Shown here: positions 1-6,391 of the stretch, piece after piece
How the letters are laid out: every line of letters starts with the position of its first letter
How positions within the stretch are numbered: the stretch's first letter is position 1
Origin: Woeseia sp.
GTDB taxonomy: Bacteria; Pseudomonadota; Gammaproteobacteria; Steroidobacterales; Woeseiaceae
DNA: 10,502 nucleotides
Direction of reading: 5' to 3'
NCBI GenBank assembly: GCA_003229095.1
Contig: QIHS01000327.1
Span: forward strand, 1 to 10,502
Position numbers and translations under genes: made by a program
The notes under the pieces: generated by a model
Databases searched by the model: none
Seen by the model: the letters and a program-made list of their open reading frames with translations, nothing else
Told to the model about the DNA's origin: nothing

Positions 1-738
1 GTAATCATCACCGGTGCGGCCCGCGGACTCGGCCAGGAGTATGCGCGACAATTTGCGCGCAGAGGCGCAAGCGTTGTCGTCAGCGACCTGCGTGACTGCA
101 AGGAAACGCTCGAAATTATCGAGGCGGAAGGTGCGGAAGGCCTCGCTGTAAAAGCCGACGTGACGAGTGCAAAAAGCACGAAAAAAATGGCAGAGGCTGC
201 GAGCAATCGCTTTGGTGGCATCGATATCCTGATTAACAACGCGGCACTCTATGGCAGCCTTACATTCGCGCCCTTCGACAAACTGGATGAGGACGAATGG
301 GATGCCACAATGAACGTTAATGTGAAGGGAATCTGGCAGTGCTGCAAAGCGGTACTTCCCGCGATGAAGGAGGGAAAAGGCGGAGCCATCGTGAACATCA
401 GCTCGCTCGCTGCCACCTATGGCATGCCAAACGGGCTGCACTACACTGCGTCGAAAGCTGCGGTTATCGGTGCAACTCGCGGACTGGCCCGCGAACTCGG
501 GCGCTACAATATTCGCGTTAATGCAGTTGCGCCGAACGTGGTCAATACTGAAGCGACTGGTGAGGTATTCGGCGACAACCGGGACAAGATTATTGATGTC
601 ACGTTATCCCAGCAAGCCATAAGAAAACCGCTGGAAACCGGCGATGTCGTCGGCGCAGTATTGTTTCTCAGCAGCGATCAAAGCAAGATGACGACGGGCC
701 AAACTATCATGGTCGATGGCGGAACAGTATTTCTGTAG
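1..738 (+). CDS. SDR family NAD(P)-dependent oxidoreductase (5' end cut by the window)
   Basis: Classical short-chain dehydrogenase/reductase, a cytosolic NAD(P)-dependent oxidoreductase. The frame is open from base 1 and gives 245 residues before TAG; the family is usually about 250 long, so only a few N-terminal residues are missing. Visible motifs, numbered from the first base: cofactor-binding TGAARGLG at 4-11, acidic D29 at the end of the second strand (favours NAD over NADP), NNAA at 79-82, Asn in NVNVKG near 107, catalytic S135 in NISS, and Y148/K152 in YTASK. The Ser-Tyr spacing of 13 is classical, so the full catalytic tetrad appears intact. An internal GTG at 160 is not a credible start because the Rossmann motif lies before it. 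The substrate cannot be told; SDRs of this type act on alcohols, ketones, sugars or acyl-ACP intermediates. The P-II gene follows after 31 bp and may be co-transcribed. Confidence 0.93.
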   Translation, partial: VIITGAARGLGQEYARQFARRGASVVVSDLRDCKETLEIIEAEGAEGLAVKADVTSAKSTKKMAEAASNRFGGIDILINNAALYGSLTFAPFDKLDEDEWDATMNVNVKGIWQCCKAVLPAMKEGKGGAIVNISSLAATYGMPNGLHYTASKAAVIGATRGLARELGRYNIRVNAVAPNVVNTEATGEVFGDNRDKIIDVTLSQQAIRKPLETGDVVGAVLFLSSDQSKMTTGQTIMVDGGTVFL

Positions 739-769
739 TCGAAATCAGAAACCAAAGGAATAACAAACA

Positions 770-1108
770 ATGAAATTGGTGACGGCGATCATTAAGCCCT
801 TTCGACTTGACGATGTCAGGAATGCCTTAAACGAGGTCGGTATCCAGGGCATGACAGTCAGTGAAGTGAAGGGATTCGGCCGGCAGCGTGGACATACAGA
901 ACTGTATCGTGGTGCCGAATATGTTGTGGACTTCTTGCCAAAGGCAAAAATCGAAGTCGCCATTTCCGATGATCGCCTTGACGATGTTGTCGAAGCTATC
1001 ATCAACAGCGCCAAAACAGGCAAAGTCGGCGATGGGAAAATCTTCGTCAGCACCTTAGATCAGGTTTGGCGAATTCGCACCGGGGAAACAGACGACAGCG
1101 CGTTGTAA
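770..1108 (+). CDS. glnK: P-II family nitrogen regulator, GlnK/GlnB type
   Basis: 112-residue P-II signal protein, the normal family length. P-II trimers sense ATP/ADP and 2-oxoglutarate and control nitrogen assimilation (AmtB, GlnE, NtrB) through the T-loop. Visible features: the N-terminus MKLVTAIIKPF, conserved T-loop with Y51 in RGAEYVVDFLPK (uridylylation site in Proteobacteria), B-loop TGKVGDGK at 83-90, and the C-loop RIRTGE with R101 and R103. The N-terminus resembles GlnK of pseudomonads, whereas T43 and D54 are GlnB-like in Escherichia coli terms, so the paralogue name is uncertain. W100 occupies a position that is Ile in the E. coli proteins. The start is supported by AGGA at 756-759, ten bases upstream. 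No amtB follows, which is unusual for glnK; the next gene is convergent 29 bp away, and no sigma-54 promoter was seen. Confidence 0.95.
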   Translation: MKLVTAIIKPFRLDDVRNALNEVGIQGMTVSEVKGFGRQRGHTELYRGAEYVVDFLPKAKIEVAISDDRLDDVVEAIINSAKTGKVGDGKIFVSTLDQVWRIRTGETDDSAL

Positions 1109-1137
1109 CAACAGCGGGGTTGAATTCAGTCCGATCT

Positions 1138-1770
1138 CTACAACGGTCGCCAGACGAACCCTTCATCTTTCCGGCGATAGATACCCAGCGCCTTGCCGTA
1201 GACTTCGGCCTCTGCAACCAGTCCGAAATAGCGCCCGTCCAGGCTGCTGCCGCGATGATCGCCAATCGCAAGCAACATGCCATCCGGAATCAGCCTGCGT
1301 TCAATATTCGGGCCACCGCCATCGTTGAGGTTCAAGGTTGCGATGCGATCGCCGAAAGCTTCCGCCGTGCCGATGTCGATTGCAAAAGGCATACCATCGA
1401 TTGACAGGTGACCGTTTCGCAACGTCACCTCATCGCCACCAATACCGACGATTCGCTTGATGAGCCGCGTGCCGTCTTTGGGCGAATCAAAAATGACGAC
1501 ATCGCCACGAGCAACCGGCGCACGGTCAAGCAGCTCTAAATCCGTAAATGGCAAACGCAGACCATAGGCCATCTTGCTGACCACTACACGATCACCGGCC
1601 AGTAATGTGTACTCCATTGAGCCGGAGGGAACGTAGTAGTGGTCCGCAAGCGATGATCGCAGCGCGAAAATGCCCAACACGAGCAGCAAAAGCGACGGCA
1701 ACTCCGTCTTTAGCCAGTTTTTTTTCGAATTCGTGTCAGGCAACGACAAATCGCTTATTCGCCAATGCAA
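1138..1770 (-). CDS. lepB: Signal peptidase I, short divergent form
   Basis: Type I signal peptidase, a membrane serine protease that cuts Sec/Tat signal peptides on the outer face of the inner membrane. About 210 residues, against 324 for E. coli LepB. There is one hydrophobic N-terminal helix (about 24-42), then the nucleophile S51 in VPSGSME, and the general base K105 in GTRLIKRIVGIGGD. The box E region at 170-183 reads GDHRGSSLDGRYFG, where the consensus is GDNRDNSxDSRxWG: R173, S176 and D178 are kept, but four other positions are changed. The start is uncertain. The first possible initiator is TTG at 1770, which overlaps the VOC gene by 16 bp and has no clear ribosome site; TTG at 1749 or 1743 would also retain the membrane helix. 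It is not next to lepA, so it may be an accessory peptidase. Confidence 0.88.
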   Translation of the reverse strand: MHWRISDLSLPDTNSKKNWLKTELPSLLLLVLGIFALRSSLADHYYVPSGSMEYTLLAGDRVVVSKMAYGLRLPFTDLELLDRAPVARGDVVIFDSPKDGTRLIKRIVGIGGDEVTLRNGHLSIDGMPFAIDIGTAEAFGDRIATLNLNDGGGPNIERRLIPDGMLLAIGDHRGSSLDGRYFGLVAEAEVYGKALGIYRRKDEGFVWRPL

Positions 1771-2126
1771 AAGGCATTGAGTTTGTTACCGTCGAGATCC
1801 CGGAAGTAGCCAGCATAGAAATTGTCCATTCTCTGCCCTGGTTCGCCTTCGCAGGTTCCGCCTAATTCGATTGCTTTGGCATAAAACGCGTCAACTTTTT
1901 CACGGGAATCAACATTGATCGCAACCATAACGCCGTTGCCAACGGTTGCCTCATTGCCATCGAATGCCTTGGTGATACAAACACCCGCCGAGCCCGGCGC
2001 GTTTGACCACGCGATGAAAGTGTCCATCTCCATAAAGCGACTGGCACCAAGCGTACCCAAAAGTGCATCGTAAAATTTTGCTGCCTCGTCAAGCTTGTTG
2101 GTGCCAAGTGTCACGTAGCCAATCAT
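1755..2126 (-). CDS. VOC family (glyoxalase/dioxygenase-fold) protein
   Basis: 123-residue protein of the vicinal oxygen chelate superfamily, built from two beta-alpha-beta-beta-beta modules. Recognisable stretches are MIGYVTLGTNKLDEAAKFYDALL at the N-terminus, GVMVAINVDSREKVDAFYAKAIELGG in the middle, and YFRDLDGNKLNAFC at the C-terminus, the usual end of small glyoxalase-like proteins. Tyr stands at residue 4, where metal-binding members often carry His near the first strand, so metal binding is doubtful. Substrate and reaction are unknown; relatives range from glyoxalase I to antibiotic-binding proteins. The ATG at 2126 is well supported by GAGGAG with six to seven bases of spacing. It is first in a two-gene minus-strand unit whose 3' end overlaps the signal peptidase reading frame. 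Confidence 0.88.
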   Translation of the reverse strand: MIGYVTLGTNKLDEAAKFYDALLGTLGASRFMEMDTFIAWSNAPGSAGVCITKAFDGNEATVGNGVMVAINVDSREKVDAFYAKAIELGGTCEGEPGQRMDNFYAGYFRDLDGNKLNAFCIGE

Positions 2127-2166
2127 TTTCTTCTCCTCAGTTTTGGTTGTTTTTCGATATGAGCGC

Positions 2167-2196
2167 CAAATACTGCCAGTCCCCGGCGCGGGTCAA
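2167..2196 (-). promoter_or_regulatory. Candidate promoter of the VOC-lepB unit
   Basis: On the minus strand TTGACC (complement of 2191-2196) lies 18 bases before TATTTG (complement of 2167-2172), about 40 bases upstream of the VOC start codon. The -35 match is good (five of six), the -10 match poor (three of six). The -35 hexamer is half of a perfect dyad, which would fit a regulated promoter. This is a by-eye assignment. Confidence 0.3.
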
Positions 2197-2246
2197 TTTG
2201 ACCGCAATTGCCCATGGCAATTCAATACATTTTTCAATTGTTGAAA
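2191..2246. promoter_or_regulatory. Cluster of three perfect inverted repeats upstream of the VOC gene
   Basis: Three dyads stand side by side in the 147-bp gap between the glycosylase and VOC genes: GGTCAA-T-TTGACC at 2191-2203, AATTGCC-CAT-GGCAATT at 2206-2222, and TTTCAA-TTG-TTGAAA at 2232-2246. CAATT occurs four times on the plus strand (2194, 2205, 2218, 2235). None is followed by a T-tract, so they look more like protein-binding sites than terminators. No regulator gene lies next to them, so the binding protein is unknown. Confidence 0.45.
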
Positions 2247-2254
2247 CACTGGTG

Positions 2255-2290
2255 CCGCGGCCCGAGGGATTGCTTAGCCCTGGCCCGCGG
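2255..2290. repeat. Imperfect hairpin spanning the stop codon of the glycosylase gene
   Basis: CCGCGG at 2255-2260 pairs with CCGCGG at 2285-2290, and AGGG at 2265-2268 with CCCT at 2278-2281, separated by a small internal loop. The TAA of the minus-strand glycosylase gene (2274-2276) sits in the nine-base terminal loop. No T-tract follows on the minus strand, so it is not a standard intrinsic terminator; it could protect the mRNA 3' end or be chance in GC-rich sequence. Confidence 0.3.
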
Positions 2291-2837
2291 CGACTGCGGC
2301 CTTGATGACCATCCATTGCCGGAGTTTATCGGCAAAACACATGGCTGCGTAGGCGGGGCTCGTCGATGGCAGTGTCACGAAGTTAATTCCTTCCATTGAA
2401 TGTCGGGCATCCGGCGAAAGCAGCTTGTCAAACAGTCTTTCCGCCGCCTGCCCGTTAAAGCACACCATCCGAATCGCCGGCTGGTCGGTCATAAGCGACT
2501 GAAAGTCGTTTGCGCACGCCGTGTTGCCGTCAATCGCCGAATCCATGCTGCCGGGTCGGACTGATGAAGCCAGGACATCCCATACGGCAATGCTATTTGC
2601 AATCAGAATCCGAACGCGATCCTCGTATAGCTTATCGGGGCCGGCGCCGCAAATCTCACTCATCACTCGCCAGAACGCGTTCTGCGGATTGCCATAGTAC
2701 TCATTCGTTTGCAGGGACTTCTGGCTGGGCAGCGAGCCCAGAATCAGCACCCGGGCGTTGTTACCGAGAATGGGCGGAAACCCCTTTGTTACGCTGATTT
2801 TGCTCGGTTCACCCGGCATTTCGACGCTGCCGGTCAC
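2274..2837 (-). CDS. DNA-deoxyinosine (hypoxanthine) / uracil-DNA glycosylase, UDG superfamily family 6 type
   Basis: Monofunctional DNA glycosylase of the uracil-DNA glycosylase superfamily. It resembles the hypoxanthine-DNA glycosylase group, which removes deaminated adenine to start base excision repair. The signature reads ILGSLPSQKSL, then EYYGNPQNAFWRVM, whose PQN Asn corresponds to the catalytic Asn of family 6. Further on come the conserved stretches AVWDVL, CFNGQAA and LPSTSPAY. Three starts are possible: GTG at 2855 (193 residues), GTG at 2837 (187) and ATG at 2819 (181). I chose 2837: AGGG lies six bases upstream, and its GTG overlaps the TGA of the preceding alkD-like gene (GTGA), a typical translational-coupling arrangement. 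Relatives have only about ten residues before GFPP, which also disfavours 2855. Substrate preference (hypoxanthine or uracil) is inferred from the family. Confidence 0.88.
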   Translation of the reverse strand: MTGSVEMPGEPSKISVTKGFPPILGNNARVLILGSLPSQKSLQTNEYYGNPQNAFWRVMSEICGAGPDKLYEDRVRILIANSIAVWDVLASSVRPGSMDSAIDGNTACANDFQSLMTDQPAIRMVCFNGQAAERLFDKLLSPDARHSMEGINFVTLPSTSPAYAAMCFADKLRQWMVIKAAVAAGQG

Positions 2838-3544
2838 ATTTTGCCCTGTAGCCACGCTTTCCGTTGAGCTTGCGGAAACTTTTCAATCGCATAACGCAGC
2901 ATCGTTCTGGGCATACTTCGATAGTGTTTTTTCAAAAACCGGACTTCGGCTTTACGATCCCGATTGCCGACTTCTCTTAGCATCCAGCCAACGGCTTTGT
3001 GAATCAAATCATGTTCATCGTGCACCAGCAGCTCTGCGAGCGCGAGCGTATCGGAAAAGTCTTCGCCTCGAATGAAATGATAACTTGAAATGATCGCAAC
3101 GCGACGCTCCCACAGGTCTTTGGATTTCGCCAGGCGATACAGGCGACGCCGACTGCGCGTCTCCAACCAGGGACCGACGATCAAATGTGCTGAACTGTCG
3201 ACCAGGTCCCAGTTGTTGACGAAGCGAATGTTGCCGAGGTAATAGTCGAAAATATGCTGTTGTTGAGTTTCGTCGCCCCGTTTGAAACGATCAACAAGTG
3301 AAAGTACGCCAAACATTCTCTCTTCATGCCAGGGCGATTTGAGCATCGCCTTGATCGCGCGCATTGGCGCATCACGATGTCGTTTTACCTGCTGTCGTAC
3401 GAGTGGAATGCGAATTCCCAAGAATCGGTCATTATCGCCGTACTCGCCCTTGCCCGTCTTGAAAAATCGTTGCGAGTGTTCGGCGATTGCATCGTTTGCG
3501 AGCGCTTCGAACTCGTTCCTGATTGCAGTGGCCGTCGTTGCCAA
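2834..3544 (-). CDS. AlkD-type DNA alkylation repair protein (HEAT-like DNA glycosylase)
   Basis: 236-residue ALK-motif/HEAT-repeat protein of the AlkC/AlkD group, which excises cationic alkylpurines such as 3-methyladenine and 7-methylguanine without flipping the base. The N-terminal signature FFKTGKGEYGDNDRFLGIRIP (27-47) is typical of AlkD. The active-site residues of Bacillus cereus AlkD have clear counterparts: W112 and D116 in NNWDLVDSS, R148 in WERRVAIISS, and W187 in KAVGWMLREVG, so it should be active. The start at 3544 is a TTG two bases after the DUF2834 stop, with only a weak GAG upstream; no ATG or GTG exists until residue 61, and starting here gives the usual family length. Its stop overlaps the next glycosylase gene. 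Confidence 0.92.
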   Translation of the reverse strand: MATTATAIRNEFEALANDAIAEHSQRFFKTGKGEYGDNDRFLGIRIPLVRQQVKRHRDAPMRAIKAMLKSPWHEERMFGVLSLVDRFKRGDETQQQHIFDYYLGNIRFVNNWDLVDSSAHLIVGPWLETRSRRRLYRLAKSKDLWERRVAIISSYHFIRGEDFSDTLALAELLVHDEHDLIHKAVGWMLREVGNRDRKAEVRFLKKHYRSMPRTMLRYAIEKFPQAQRKAWLQGKM

Positions 3545-3546
3545 TT

Positions 3547-3879
3547 TCAGCTCGCTGCGGCCAATTGCTCTTCGTTGCCTTCGCTTGCGTAGAGATAGGC
3601 GGGTAGCGCACAGGAGAGACCGATGGTGACAGTCAGAATGATGAACAATAGCGGTCCGGGTCCTTTGCCGAGACTGTGACGGTGAAACATCGCTATCCAG
3701 AATACGAGCGATGTAATCAACAAGTCAGACGTAAACCCGCTGGCGGGGGGATTGGCAAATAGTGCGGACAGGAAGCTACCAATTCCGAATCCGACGGTGA
3801 TGAACTGTTGGATAAAAAAGTAGTACGGCACAACTGCGCCGATGATCGCCAATACAAGGTAGATATTTTTCCTGGACAT
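3547..3879 (-). CDS. DUF2834 domain membrane protein
   Basis: 110-residue inner-membrane protein with about three hydrophobic helices (near 6-23, 50-66 and 75-97) and a short charged tail. The pattern MSRKNIYLVLAIIG..PYYFFIQ, then FLSALFANPPASGF.SDLL, then IGLSCALPAYLY matches the DUF2834 family, whose function is unknown. I start it at ATG 3879, preceded by AGGAG with six bases of spacing. A longer form from ATG 3921 would overlap the upstream stop as ATGA, but its AGGAG is only three bases away and the extra 14 residues do not fit the family. It sits between an Fe-S protein gene and the two DNA-repair genes, 38 bp after the former and 2 bp before the latter, so co-transcription is likely. 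The position suggests no specific job. Confidence 0.85.
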   Translation of the reverse strand: MSRKNIYLVLAIIGAVVPYYFFIQQFITVGFGIGSFLSALFANPPASGFTSDLLITSLVFWIAMFHRHSLGKGPGPLLFIILTVTIGLSCALPAYLYASEGNEEQLAAAS

Positions 3880-3917
3880 TTTTCTCTCCTGCGGATCAAA
3901 TTTGCCGCGACTTTCAG

Positions 3918-4571
3918 TCATTCGCTCCTGAAGTCAATTTTCTTGTGTTCGCCGTCGCAGAACGGTTTGTTTTTCGATGCACCGCAGCGGCAGAATGCGG
4001 CTTGTTTGCCGTGCCAGGCTTCACGCCCGCTGGCAGCGACGACGGTCACGTTTCCGCGCGCCAGAATGGGTCCGTCCTTGACCATCTTAATCTGCAGCGG
4101 CCCACCGGTATCGTCTATCTCGTTGCCGGTTTCGCCGACAGCTCCATAGTCTTTGAAGCCGGCGTCTTCGTGACTGTTGTCGCAATACGGTTTGTTCTTC
4201 GACTTTCCGCACCGACACAGGGCTGCACGAAATTTCAGCCCGGGAACATCCTCTGGCACTCCGTCTATGTCCAGATCACCCTGAACGAATAGTGGTCCGT
4301 TGTAGGCAACCTGAACGGTGTTGCGCGTGGCCGCCTGCTCGGCACCAGACCCATCCGCAAACTCAACCGAAAGTGCACCCGTCGGACAGCGAAGAACCAC
4401 CTCCCTGACATTCTCATTGGAAGCCTGATCGGGCTGGCACCACGGTTTTCTGCCACCAATGAACAGGTCACCTTGCGCACGGCCGCATTCGCCGATGTGT
4501 ATGCAGAGTTTTCCATTCCACGAAACGGTTGCTTCCGCTCCTGAATATTCGACTATGTCTTTGCCCGACAT
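3918..4571 (-). CDS. Fe-S protein: Fer4_19 domain plus two CDGSH domains
   Basis: 217-residue soluble iron-sulfur protein with three predicted clusters. Residues about 15-70 form a divergent 4Fe-4S mono-cluster domain (Fer4_19, as in E. coli YjdI), with C23 and C29 in LCIHIGECGR, PW at 43-44, and C62 in CPTGAL. Two CDGSH 2Fe-2S sites follow: C119, C121, C130, H134 in CRCGKSKNKPYCDNSH, and C194, C196, C205, H209 in CRCGASKNKPFCDGEH. All CDGSH ligands are present. C45 directly after PW is an extra cysteine, where Ile or similar is usual. Members are thought to carry electrons or sense redox state and iron; the partner is unknown. The start at ATG 4571 has GAGGTG seven bases upstream. A 35-residue extension from TTG 4676 lacks family resemblance. 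It is the first gene of the minus-strand run leading to the two glycosylases. Confidence 0.9.
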   Translation of the reverse strand: MSGKDIVEYSGAEATVSWNGKLCIHIGECGRAQGDLFIGGRKPWCQPDQASNENVREVVLRCPTGALSVEFADGSGAEQAATRNTVQVAYNGPLFVQGDLDIDGVPEDVPGLKFRAALCRCGKSKNKPYCDNSHEDAGFKDYGAVGETGNEIDDTGGPLQIKMVKDGPILARGNVTVVAASGREAWHGKQAAFCRCGASKNKPFCDGEHKKIDFRSE

Positions 4572-4810
4572 GGTAGTCACCTCATCACCGCTGCTGCGCG
4601 AGCGTTCGCGTTGGGCAAATATACCGCAGAATCCGTCATATAGAAGCGAAACTGCATTACTCCCTGAAGCAGCCAAAAACGACGATTGCTCGCCCGAGCC
4701 ACACGGGTGATGCTGAAACTCGAAAATCAGGAACCGCGCGCAAGGTGAGCGTATGGAAGCTCAACTGAGAACACTCAGAGCGCAGCGCGCCAAAAAATGT
4801 CGCTAGGATG

Positions 4811-4828
4811 GACTATGCGCGAATAGTC
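4811..4828. promoter_or_regulatory. Perfect dyad upstream of the peptidase promoter
   Basis: GACTAT-GCGCGA-ATAGTC is a perfect 6-6-6 inverted repeat ending 15 bases before the candidate -35 of the M28 peptidase gene. The position would suit an activator site, but the regulator is unknown and one dyad of this size can arise by chance. Confidence 0.35.
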
Positions 4829-4843
4829 TGCGCTCGTAATCAA

Positions 4844-4872
4844 TTGCCAATAAGCACTTTCCGGGCTAGCAT
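4844..4872 (+). promoter_or_regulatory. Candidate sigma-70 promoter of the M28 peptidase gene
   Basis: TTGCCA at 4844-4849 and TAGCAT at 4867-4872 are 17 bases apart, the optimal spacing, and lie 38 bp before the start codon. Each hexamer keeps four or five consensus bases. The ribosome site GAGGA at 4900-4904 then stands six bases before ATG 4911. Confidence 0.45.
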
Positions 4873-4910
4873 GTTTTCTCTGTTGTTAGCGCACTGCCTG
4901 AGGATTTGCT

Positions 4911-6377
4911 ATGAGAATGCCCGCTAAGGTCGTCTTGGGTGTACTTGTCCTGTCCGGTATGGGCGTCGCATGTGCTGACGAAGAATCCGACAGGCTGATC
5001 GGCGCAATGCTTGGCGAGACTCCGGCTATCGCTGACCTCAAATTTCTCACAGACCATATAGGGGGCCGTGTAACAGGCACCGATGCAAATGCAGTTGCAG
5101 TGGCCTGGGCATTGCATACGTTTGGGCAAGCCGGGGTAGACGCTCGGGTGGAAACGTTCGAAATGCCCTCGCAGTGGCAGGAAATATCGGTTTCGGCAAT
5201 TGTTTCCGGCGATATTGAATTTGTTGCAGGTGTGGTGGCAAAGCCGTTTTCCGCTGCCGCTGACAACAATACAGGTCCTTTGATCGATGCAGGTATGGGC
5301 AGTGCGACGGAGATTGCTGCGTTGGGCGACAAAGCCACAGGTGCCTGGATGCTCGTCGAAACTCCGCTTCTGGATGATGAGATTGGCCTGAACGGGCTGT
5401 TTGCGGAGTACGGTGCTGCCGCCACCACCGAGAGGCTCATCTACAACAGCGGAGCAGCGGGCATCGTGTTCATGTCATCGCGGCCCAATAACCTGCTCTA
5501 TCGACTGCCACTGCTTTCGGCAAAGAATCGCCAGCCCGTTCTGCTGATGGAAAGAGAGGACGCAAAAAGAATTCAAAGATTGCTTCGATCCGACCAAACC
5601 CTTTCGCTATCCGTATCGATCGATCTCGACAGCGGTTACGCCTATGAATCAGCCAATGTGATCGGCGAGATTCGTGGAAGCTCAAGACCGGAAGAAATTG
5701 TACTGATCGGTGCTCACCTCGACTCACACGATCTGGGCACCGGCGCTTTGGATAATGGCTCAAACGTCGTAATGCTGATCGACATTGCGAGGCAGATAAC
5801 GAAATTGGGGCTAACACCAGAACGCACAATTCGATTTGCATTGTGGAATGGTGAGGAGCAGGGTCTGGTGGGGTCCTGGCGTTACGCGCAACAACACCAG
5901 GACGAGCTTGACGACCATATCATGGCGACATCGTTCGATATTGGCACAGGACGGATTCTTGGCTTCTTTACCGGTGGAAGGGCTGGCCTGGGCGCGATGG
6001 TTGACGGCTATCTTGAGCCCGTCGCAGGCCTCGGACCCTTTTCACAAGTCAACATACCGTTGGTCGGCACCGACAACTTCGATTTCATGATAGAAGGCAT
6101 TCCCAATCTCATCGCTTTGCAGGCTGATGCCAACTATGCGTCGAACTATCACGCATCATCAGATACCTTCGATAAAGTCGACCAGCAACAGCTAAAACTC
6201 AATTCCGCGATTGCAGCGGCCATGGTCTGGGGGTTTGCAAACTCCAGGGAACGGCTGCCTCGTCATTCCCGCAGACAGATCGAAGAACTGATCGGCACCA
6301 CCGACCTTGAGCAACAAATGCGCAATTTCGGAGTGTGGGAAGACTGGTCAAACGGCGTTCGTGGCCGACAAAAATAG
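4911..6377 (+). CDS. Secreted M28 family zinc metallopeptidase (aminopeptidase type)
   Basis: 488-residue exported di-zinc peptidase. A Sec signal peptide covers about 1-22, with a plausible cut after ACA22. Gly at -3 of C21 argues against a lipoprotein. A PA-like insert occupies about 100-240, and the peptidase core runs from about 245. The M28 ligand set is complete: H269 in AHLDSHD, bridging D281 in GALDNGS, catalytic base E315 and ligand E316 in WNGEEQGLVGS, D343 in SFDIGTG, and H414 in NYHASSDTFD. Relatives are aminopeptidases or carboxypeptidases acting on peptides in the periplasm or outside the cell; the exact specificity cannot be read. ATG 4911 has a good ribosome site (GAGGA, six bases). 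A small secreted protein follows 14 bp downstream, probably in the same transcript. Confidence 0.93.
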   Translation: MRMPAKVVLGVLVLSGMGVACADEESDRLIGAMLGETPAIADLKFLTDHIGGRVTGTDANAVAVAWALHTFGQAGVDARVETFEMPSQWQEISVSAIVSGDIEFVAGVVAKPFSAAADNNTGPLIDAGMGSATEIAALGDKATGAWMLVETPLLDDEIGLNGLFAEYGAAATTERLIYNSGAAGIVFMSSRPNNLLYRLPLLSAKNRQPVLLMEREDAKRIQRLLRSDQTLSLSVSIDLDSGYAYESANVIGEIRGSSRPEEIVLIGAHLDSHDLGTGALDNGSNVVMLIDIARQITKLGLTPERTIRFALWNGEEQGLVGSWRYAQQHQDELDDHIMATSFDIGTGRILGFFTGGRAGLGAMVDGYLEPVAGLGPFSQVNIPLVGTDNFDFMIEGIPNLIALQADANYASNYHASSDTFDKVDQQQLKLNSAIAAAMVWGFANSRERLPRHSRRQIEELIGTTDLEQQMRNFGVWEDWSNGVRGRQK

Positions 6378-6391
6378 AACCAAGGTAGATT

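Larger units (their letters stand above)
4572..4910. other. Divergent intergenic region (339 bp)
   Basis: No convincing gene is seen here. It separates the minus-strand Fe-S/repair run from the plus-strand peptidase gene and must hold promoters for both. It contains CTGAG-AACA-CTCAG at 4765-4778, the stronger dyad at 4811-4828 and a candidate promoter at 4844-4872 (both listed separately). For the minus-strand unit a TATATT-like -10 is present in the AT-rich part near 4618-4623, but no good -35 accompanies it. Confidence 0.6.

Noticed and set aside
1066..1404. Plus-strand frame crossing the glnK end and the signal peptidase gene
   Set aside because: Antisense to lepB and overlapping glnK, with no domain or start signal.
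2274..4571. Possible defence island, because of clustered DNA-acting enzymes
   Set aside because: Both are housekeeping-type repair glycosylases with intact family motifs; no nuclease, helicase, methyltransferase, toxin or NTPase accompanies them.
4572..4676. 35-residue N-terminal extension of the CDGSH protein from a TTG
   Set aside because: ATG 4571 has a strong, well-spaced ribosome site and matches where Fer4_19 proteins begin.
4886..5440. Long open frame on the minus strand inside the M28 peptidase gene
   Set aside because: Low-complexity Ser/Ala/Pro-rich translation with no domain, antisense to a gene with a complete zinc-ligand set; a codon-bias shadow.
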